Part shown: in pieces, positions 55,329 through 64,000 of the stretch
Layout of the letters: the number at the start of each line of letters is the position of its first letter
Position numbering within the stretch: the first letter of the stretch is position 1
From: Allomyces macrogynus ATCC 38327
Taxonomy: Eukaryota; Blastocladiomycota; Blastocladiomycetes; Blastocladiales; Blastocladiaceae
Direction of reading: 5' to 3'
Assembly: GCA_000151295.1 (NCBI GenBank)
Contig: GG745346.1
Span: 342,618-406,617, forward strand
DNA: 64,000 nucleotides
Notes under the pieces: model-generated
Seen by the model: the letters and a program-made list of their open reading frames with translations, nothing else
What the model was told of the DNA's origin: nothing
The model's database searches: none
Translations under genes and position numbers: made by a program

Positions 55329-57208
55329 TTGTTGGCATACTTCACACCGCGTCACAACAATCTTGCGACCGCTTCTGCTGCCCTCGACCCGTGTACGCTG
55401 CTGCAACGACCAGTGATCATTTGTGCACCGCCTTTGTCCGAGCATGCTGGGGTTCCATCCACCCAGCGGCGCACCCGCACACGCTCGACGACCGCGACCA
55501 GATCGATCCACGCGCAGATTGAGCGGCTCCTGCCGAATGTCCTCAAATAGATTTTCCAGTATGTGGGCTGCAACCGCAATTACATGCAATGCGATGCGTT
55601 GGTGGAATTTGTGCACGCCAGCTTGCCATTCTTTGCCCCGGCTATTTTACTGCCGTCTGCTAATGGGCTGCGTTCTACTTTTCGAATGACGAGGAACCTG
55701 ATGGCAACCGTACTGTGCCGCTCAACGTATGCAATGGAGCGATTCAACTTGCACTTCCTGCGCGCGATCATGACCGCGAGCGCCTTCTTCTGCCTCTGCA
55801 AGCCCATGTCGGCTCGGGTTAGCTCGAAAACGCTACTCAAGCAGCGATTACGCAGTTCTCGAATCGCTGGTCGTTTGTCGTGATCCTAGCGTCAGGTCCT
55901 TCTGGTGTGGGCCTGAGCGATGGCTTTACCAGTGATCGTGACTCGTTGGTGCTGACGCGCACTTCGTGCCCGTCCTCGTCGCATTCGTCGCTGATGACGC
56001 GTTCCTTGGCTGCCACCGAGTACCTCGAGTTGGTTGCCATGGTCGAAAATGATGACGGAGAGTTCGTTCAGTCGGTGAACTCCTGTTGGCATTTGCCAAG
56101 CACTTTGATGGAACTGATAATCACGCGCCAGAACCTCGGATTGCGCCTCCCTGACGTTCATTATGTGGACGATATTGCCGGAGCTCTGGCCCCTTTGCCG
56201 CATTTGACGGTCTTTGAGCACGAATTCTTGCAACTCGCTGATTTGCTGCGTGTTCTTTGTATCGCGTGGTGGTGGTCAAGTTGCACCAATGCGTTTGCTC
56301 ACGCTTCATCTCTTTCCGCCCCGGAGCAAGAAAGATTTGGTGCGCAACGGCGACAGCAAATGGCTCATGACATTGGGAAAGTGTGGGAGACTGACTGCCT
56401 GACCAGCGCTCGTGCTCTTGCTGTGGAGGAACTTGACATTCGATTGGCGCGCCCCATTCTTAGGGCGTGGGTTGGCGATGAGGTCTGCTCCATGCTTTCC
56501 GTGCTCTACTTTATGCTCGTTCCGTCACGCTTGCTCGATGTTTCGCTCGTCATGTGGCGTGCTCGTTTCTTGCAGCTGCTGATGCATCGCATCTCGTCAT
56601 CCAAGACGCTGTCTGCCCTCAGCCTTCATACGGACGCTGATGATTGGAACACCGAGTATGACGCGCATGAAGGGGCGGCCCTCGACCCGGAGTGCGTCTA
56701 CTTCACAACCATAACCGACTCCATCGACATGACCGGGTACAGCCAAGGATTTGTCCACACGGGCGAAAGCGATTGCGACGACGAGGACGATGACGAGGAT
56801 TTCGCTGACGATACTAGCTTGGCCTTAGTCGTGGGGTGGTCGTTCCCAGAGGCCCTGGCGCATCTGGACCTTTCAATGTGCGACTTGTCCCTTGAAGATG
56901 TGCAGGTTCTCGTGCGGCGGTGGCCACTGCACCTTCATTGGTTGAGTCTTGCCGGCTCTCAGCTCGTGACAGTTCCCACACCGCTCCCGCCAACGTTGCG
57001 CACGCTCATTGTCGCGTTCAACCAGATTGATTTTGCTGGCCACCCGGAAGTGTGGATCAACGTTCTCCTGCCGACGCTTCGCTCCATAAATGTCACTGGA
57101 TGTCGTTTGAAGGCGTCGACCATGAGTCTGCTCAAGCGCGCGGCAGAGTGGGCTGGCGTGATGCCGAATGGCAAGCCGAAGCTTTGCGTGATTGATGACG
57201 AGGAATGA
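55329..57208 (+). pseudogene. F-box-like/LRR family member, probably dead, with a long 3' frame
   Basis: The 5' part carries an F-box-like motif interrupted by TAG at 55548-55550 (IERLLPNVLK, stop, IFQYVGCNRN, then LVEFVHASLPFFAPAILLP). Near 55820 the reading frame moves, and a 442-codon frame (55880-57208) continues with ITQFSNRWSFVVILASG upstream of it. It ends in LRR units (ALAHLDLSMCDLSLEDVQVL; LHWLSLAGSQLVTVPTPLPP). An acidic stretch (DCDDEDDDEDFADD) lies in the middle. The long 3' frame could still be translated if a spliced or alternative start exists. With one stop and one frameshift in the N-terminal part, I favour a pseudogene. Confidence 0.5.
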
Positions 57209-57665
57209 TGTTGCCCAAGGCGGCCTGGTCGGGGGGATGTGAAGTGGAGAGTGCAATGAAGGGCGCGGCGGGCAGTTTGGCAAGTCTCCCTGGCAAAGCG
57301 TATATTGTGGTTTGCGATCCTTCTCATGGCTTGGCGTGGCCCATGGAAGACGGCCAAATGGAGCGCCGTGAGAGACACTGCAGATGCCAATGCTTTTCTG
57401 GGCAATGTATACATGAGCGAAAACAAAAGAAAAGTTGCAACGTTTTGTCATCAATGTCATCTTTTGTCACTGTCTGTTGCTTCACAATGCCCAGGAGAAT
57501 CCACGACTACCCGCAAATATCATCAACCGTGGATCATTCCACGTCGGGAGAACTCAAAACATTGGCCTTATGTGGGAATCGAGGGAGGACGGCAGACGGT
57601 GAGCGGTTGATCCAATTGGCATTCGCGTCACGCTATGGTGTACTGTACCGCACACGCTAGAGGGC
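57209..57665. other. Spacer; nothing supportable
   Basis: No family similarity or gene signal is seen between the two decayed copies. Confidence 0.45.
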
Positions 57666-58779
57666 CATCAGCCTGATGACCAGTCTCTGACCGTCCTGTT
57701 CAACAGGCTGCCCGAGACTCTCAAATCGCATCGCGTATCGTGGTGGGCGAGCTCGGGCATGAACCAGGTGCCTGAAGTCGGTCACGAAAATGCCATGGCG
57801 CTAATTGAGCGTCCACGATCTCTTCCGCGTCTGACCGTCCTGGAGCACCATGAATGGCACGTGTGTCAAATCAATGCGCTCGTAGAGGCGCTGCGCGATT
57901 GCGAGTACGCTCACGGCGCGCTGCCACTCGGCGTTTGCTTCTCACACTTTTTCAGCCAGAAAATCTTGAGCAAGCGGCTGCGGAATTGAGCCATGGCCCA
58001 TCAGTGGAAATTGATTCCGTGGAGCTCCGAATGAGCGATTGGAGGGCACTCGTCGACGATTTGGACGATTGCTTTGAGGCTGTTTTTTTGTGCCATGCCA
58101 GGGTCGACACGCACGCTCGCCATCTCTCTGCCCGTGTGGAATGACTGCTGTGCCGATGCACTTGGCCACGTATTGCACGACGACTGCAAGACTTGACCAT
58201 GCTCTCGACTGGCCGATTCACCAAGACGCCGGAAGAGTTTCCATTCCATTCCATTCCATTCCATGAAGCTCCCCAGCACGCTGCGCCCGTTTACAGCGCC
58301 AGGGCTGATTCCAACCGACGGCCACGATATCCGCTCGCTGTGTCCGCGGCGATTGCCCAAAACACTCGGGACAATCGACTTTTCCTGCCACTCGCTCACG
58401 ACTCGCGGCATGGCTGATCTGTTCCCAGAGCCATGGCCGCCCAAGCTCCGCGTGTTGAATCTCGGCAACAACTTCACGAGGCAGCTCCCGCGTCAGCTGA
58501 CGTCGACGTTGGTTGAGCTGAACCTTCCCGGGTGCGAAATGGTTCGTGGCGATGCAGGGCGTGGCAAGTGGGTGGCGCGGCTACCCCTGTCGCTGCGCAT
58601 CCTCAACTTGCGCGCGACGTGGCTCGACGACCGTGTTGCCCAGGGGCTCGTCACATGCCAAGCAGTTGTGGGAGCGGGACGCGCGCCGCGTGCGCATTTG
58701 TGCGGCCAAGTGCAAGCTTTCTGAAGCGGCTACGGGAGAGTTACGCAAGTGTGTTGGCACCCTGGACATGAGAGTGTAG
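57666..58779 (+). pseudogene. F-box-like/LRR pseudogene, C-terminal half
   Basis: Fragments in changing frames match the subtype B LRR region in order. LPRLTVLEHHEWHVCQINAL (57815) parallels LPRLTVLEHHAWHLCHLDAL of the gene at 34701. LGTIDFSCHSLTTRGMADLF, LRVLNLGNNFTRQLPRQL and LSLRILNLRATWLDDRV follow. A final frame change leads to RRVRICAAKCKLSEAATGEL and a stop at 58779. The F-box part is absent. A short run of TTCCA units occurs at about 58238-58262. Confidence 0.65.
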
Positions 58780-59085
58780 TCATGATTGGTTCATTGTTGT
58801 TTGATGTTGCAGATTGAAGCTCTTTGGGTGCGCAGTCGAGGCGGCTCTCGCCCAATCATGTGTGACCTGGCGGTAGGTTGATGATGTGCTTCCCATACTC
58901 GCCAACTCTCGGTTTGAAATCATCCCCACGTCCAATGTCCGCGCCCCACGCTTTTCGGCCGCTGACTCTGCTGGCAGGCCGGTTGTTGCATCTCGTTCAG
59001 GTGTGGGGGCGACAATGTTTGGATGCCTCGATCCTTCCACGCCTGTCGCCTGCTCGGCCAAGTCGGCCCTGGGTCCTCGAGCCGC
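58780..59085. other. Spacer; nothing supportable
   Basis: No coding signal that I can defend. Confidence 0.4.
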
Positions 59086-59366
59086 TGGAAAATGGCATGT
59101 ACGAGCTGAAGTCGGGCATCGGACCAAGTCGGCAGCCAGAGACGACCATGGACCCGGAATCCGCGGCGCAGGTTCTGGTTCTGCTCATGAAGCAGCCCAA
59201 TCAAGTCGCGTTCATGCTGGCGGGGCCCGTCATTTCACTTAATCAGTTTGTCGATGGAGCGCTCGCCACTTCGCCGCGGTTCTTGACAGGTAACATTGTC
59301 GGAGAAATGGAGTGCACAAGTCAGTGCTATTTCTGGTCGTGCTTTAATTTGATTCCGGTCGAGTAA
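59086..59366 (+). pseudogene. Possible relic of a nucleoside hydrolase gene
   Basis: The plus-strand frame reads ENGMYELKSGIGPSRQ, MDPESAAQVLVLLMKQ, then VAFMLAGPVISLNQFVDGAL and TGNIVGEM. This follows, residue group by residue group, the intact nucleoside hydrolase on the other strand (HLYEAELADEI, MDEHAASALVRLAKAN, ALGPLTNVAMAIRLDP, VDQVFIMGG). The match covers only the central part of the protein, and the glycine pair after Met is lost. It stops at 59366, about 260 bp from the 3' end of the intact convergent gene. It is probably a decayed inverted duplicate. The similarity is moderate and was judged by eye. Confidence 0.4.
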
Positions 59367-59626
59367 CAAGCATCGCATCTTTGTTGGAACCAGCTTGCTT
59401 TCTTTTTCGATTGGTCGATAGTCATTGCATTCTCATCGTGTGCCGTGGTGTGCAATGCAGCTGCAGCTGCGGTTGCTGTCGAATCAGTTTCCAAGTCAAG
59501 CAATCGAAATGCAAGGTAGATTCCATTCATTTACAAGGCGGCTTCGCAATTTTCCAATGCACAACGGAGCAATAAGTGTCGGCCGTGGCGGTGGAGCCGT
59601 CCGATCCGAACAGCACCCAGCTGCAC

Positions 59627-61030
59627 CTAGTCCTGCTTCTCGAAGATGCGGTTCATTTCCTGCACGAGCAAGTCAAGGTTCATGTTCGTGATGATCTCGA
59701 CGTTGGCCGGGTACTTTTGCTTCGTCACGTCGACAAACGGATACCATTCAAGACACAGCATCCCGCGCGAATGCCGCCCGGCGAGCTCAATCTCGGCATG
59801 GCACGTAAAAGAGCGCGTCACGGCCTCTGGGATCGTCACCGGGAACGTGGCCGCCGTGTCGCACAGCAGCATGTACGCCTGGCCGCCCGCCCGGACCTGC
59901 GGCGCGTATATGTCGTGCCGCGGCGGCGCCGCAAGCTGCGCGATCATGTCCGAAGGCCCGGCCGACACGGTCGATTGGGCGCGGTAGAGCTTGGAGAGCG
60001 TCGAGGTGATGCGCTGCAGGAACTTGGCCCACACGTTGGTCTGGGCGTGAGCAATGATCGCGTCGAGCTGGGTCCACTCGAAGGCCGTCTCCATGGTCAG
60101 TTCCCACGGCGACAGGACGAGCTTCTGGTGGTCGGCCGTCGAGTGCTTGGTGGAGGACGTGAAGACAACATGGGCCGCTTCAGGATCGCACTGTCGAGGG
60201 TAAATGTACAGTTTGAAGTCAGCGTCCGCGTCGAGCTCTTGGGAATGGGGTTCGTGAGCAAGTGTTGACGACGTACGTAGAAGTTGAACTCGGCTATGGA
60301 AAGATCCGAGTCACCACAATGACGACGTCAGCGCGCGCCGCAAATTGCGGTGGAAAAAAGAACTGTACGTACCAGTCCGGTTCGCGTTCCCCTTGCCCAA
60401 AATCGTGCCGCCCATGATAAACACTTGGTCGACGTACGTCAGGAACTGCGGGTCGAGCCGAATCGCCATGGCCACATTCGTCAGCGGCCCGAGCGCGATC
60501 AGCGTGATCCCCGGGTTGGCCTTGGCGAGCCGCACGAGCGCCGACGCGGCGTGCTCGTCCATGACCTGAACCTGCGCAATCTCGTCGGCGAGCTCGGCCT
60601 CGTACAGATGCCGGCACCCGCCAAACCCGTCCGAGCCCATGCCGTCCCACAGTTCCTTGAAGTAGTCCTCTTGCTGGATCAGCGGGCCGGCGGCGCCCGG
60701 GTAGATGGGGATGTGGCCGTAGCGTTCGCGGTCAATCGCGAGCAGAGTGCGAACATTGGCGGTGCATTGTGCGAGCGCGGCGTTGCCGTCGACGGTCGTA
60801 ATGGCCTGTTTAGAAACGAAGAACGTGAGCTTGTGGGGTTCAAGCGACGAAAATTATCACCGGCACCGGCACCGGCAGCGGGTCGTAATTACCTGGAGGT
60901 CGCAGTTGTCGGACCGCAGAATGGACAGGATAGCGACGGCATCGTCGACACCTGCGTCGGTGTCGATGATGACTTTACGCTTGGTGCCGGAGCTAGCAGC
61001 GTGCGGTGCGCCGTTGGGGGTGTCGGACAT
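59627..61030 (-). CDS. Inosine-uridine preferring nucleoside hydrolase (383 aa)
   Basis: Four exons (minus): 61030-60893, 60805-60373, 60293-60277 and 60190-59627; phases agree. The N-terminal metal-binding motif is VIIDTDAGVDDAVAIL, with Asp residues that bind Ca2+. Further landmarks are ITTVDGNAALAQCTANV, LGPLTNVAMAIRLDP, FIMGGTILGKGN and NFYCDPEAAHVVF. It splits the N-glycosidic bond of ribonucleosides to give base plus ribose in purine/pyrimidine salvage. Exon 3 is only 17 nt (AEFNFY with borrowed bases) yet is required to keep the frame and the conserved Glu-Phe-Asn. The C-terminus (MNRIFEKQD) has no targeting signal. Length is slightly above the 310-340 aa of many relatives. Confidence 0.9.
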
Positions 61031-62986
<1,956 letters not shown>

Positions 62987-63395
62987 ACCCGACCCTCGTT
63001 TCGCTGTTCTTTTTTTCTTTGTCGTTTGGATGTGAATACCGCTTGCCCCTGTATTTATTCTTATTGTCCCTGCGCTGCCCGAACGCAAACACGATGCGAG
63101 CATCAATGGTGATTATTGATTTGACCATTCTGTCCCATTTCTCCGTTCCGGTCCCGTTGATGTTCCGGCAAACTCGACCAGAAACAATAGCGGACTGTGT
63201 GGCGCATCTGCTCGCGCACGCACACAGACCCATTGACCCCGCCCGGAGGGCAATCTGGTCAGGGTCCGGCGTCGCGAGGGTGTGAAAGAAATCAGGAAAC
63301 ACGACGAAAGACGAAACGAAACGAAACTGAGCTAGCCCGAAAGCGTGAAACTCGATATAACAGTCACTTTCTCCAAACGCGGTACGACCGACCTC
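62987..63395. other. Convergent 3' region; nothing supportable
   Basis: Lies between the 3' ends of DIM1 and the Rex1-like gene. Contains a pyrimidine-rich stretch at about 63000-63030 and repeated CGAAA units at about 63302-63328. Confidence 0.5.
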
Positions 63396-64000
63396 TCAGT
63401 CCTTGATCGCGACCAACGCGCACCCGACTTTGGCCGCCGCGACGATCCGCACGAGCGCCGCCTGCTGCTCGTCGGTCCACGCACCGGCCTGCTTGCCGCG
63501 CACGCGTTCCTGCTGCACTTGGCCGACCGGCGCCGTGTCGTTGTTCGCCGAGAACACGGCAATCACACTTCCGGAGGGCATCGCGTCCCAGATCGCGCGA
63601 ACGCGGTCGGCGACACGCTGCGTCGCTGCGCCAATGTCGAGCGCCGACGGCGTCGTTGGGCGCACGGGCGAGGCTGGCGGCGGGAACGCAGATGAAGTCG
63701 CGGGAGTCACGGGGCGCGCGGGACGCGGCGGGAGACCCGGCGGTGCGCGGATCGTAACAACCTTCTTGGGCGGCGACGAGGGGAAACCCGTCGGCGGCGA
63801 GGTCGAGATGGGTGCTGCCGGTGGTGGCAGCGGCGGGGAGAGGGTGATTGCGGGCGGCGACGACGGAGAGGTCGAGAACCCGGTGAATGCGTCCGCGGCG
63901 TCGTCAAACTCGAATTGCAGCGGGCCCTCCTCCTCAACGGCGACCGGTGGCGGAGGAGGCGGCGAGACGGGGGCCGCGACTGGCACGGGCTCCGGTGAAA
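63396..64000 (-). CDS. C-terminal part of a Rex1/REXO-like 3'-5' exonuclease (partial)
   Basis: Open on the minus strand from the window edge to a stop at 63396; the catalytic domain lies outside the window. The visible 200 residues are a long Pro/Ser-rich linker, then a conserved-looking end: RVADRVRAIWDAMPSGSVIA, VFSANNDTAPV, AWTDEQQAALVRIVAAAKVG and CALVAIKD. In Rex1/REXO1 RNA exonucleases the C-terminus likewise has a short region of this type (a small beta strand after a Pro-Gly turn, a Trp-containing linker, an Ala-rich helix and Ala-Phe-x-x-Ile-Lys). Rex1 trims 3' ends of 5S rRNA, 5.8S precursors and tRNAs. Identification from the tail alone is tentative. Confidence 0.5.
   Translation of the reverse strand, partial: SPEPVPVAAPVSPPPPPPVAVEEEGPLQFEFDDAADAFTGFSTSPSSPPAITLSPPLPPPAAPISTSPPTGFPSSPPKKVVTIRAPPGLPPRPARPVTPATSSAFPPPASPVRPTTPSALDIGAATQRVADRVRAIWDAMPSGSVIAVFSANNDTAPVGQVQQERVRGKQAGAWTDEQQAALVRIVAAAKVGCALVAIKD

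Overview
This is a GC-rich eukaryotic nuclear contig. Its genes are broken by short spliceosomal introns, mostly 60-80 nt, usually with GTACGT- or GTGCG-like donors, a CTGAC or CTAAC branch-like motif and a TAG or CAG acceptor. A candidate outer dynein arm docking gene (ODA3/CCDC151-like) points to a motile flagellum. Together with Hrr1/ZNFX1-type, Rad26/ATRIP-like and Rex1-like genes and a DIRS-type retrotransposon, the content fits a zoosporic fungus, most plausibly Blastocladiomycota (Allomyces or Catenaria type). The genus is an inference and is not proven by the sequence.

Layout: 1-604 holds the 3' end of an unknown gene. 1349-2288 is a broken secreted-protein gene. 3342-5312 is an F-box-like/LRR gene. 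6379-12857 (minus) is a very large SF1 helicase with CCCH and NF-X1 zinc fingers. 13207-18308 is a DIRS-like retroelement with perfect 121-bp inverted terminal repeats and a 780-N assembly gap. 18763-21280 carries two decayed F-box-like genes. 21744-31613 is a housekeeping block: ODA docking protein, ATRIP-like protein, HAD hydrolase, PXMP4-like peroxisomal membrane protein and a STRAD-like pseudokinase. OLA1 follows at 32693-34402. 34701-41352 holds a tandem pair of intact F-box-like/LRR genes plus two broken relatives. 41679-49830 is a second housekeeping block: divergent Hsp70, Ctr copper transporter, succinyl-CoA ligase beta and DDX52/ROK1. 50275-58779 holds one intact F-box-like/LRR gene among three decayed copies. 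The window ends with a nucleoside hydrolase (and a likely relic of one), DIM1, and the C-terminus of a Rex1-like exonuclease.

Two gene populations are interleaved. The conserved genes are GC-rich at third codon positions, mostly multi-exon and close to family length once spliced. The F-box-like/LRR family has at least eleven copies here (four intact, seven broken). The intact copies are intronless, less GC-biased and highly divergent. They look like a lineage-specific birth-and-death family and are the best candidate for something undescribed.

Several otherwise well-conserved reading frames are broken by exactly one base at a short homopolymer: the helicase, Hsp70, the retroelement recombinase and the secreted protein. 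This suggests consensus-sequence error rather than real gene death. Exon models below were read by eye from splice sites, frame continuity and family knowledge; no alignment or transcript was available.
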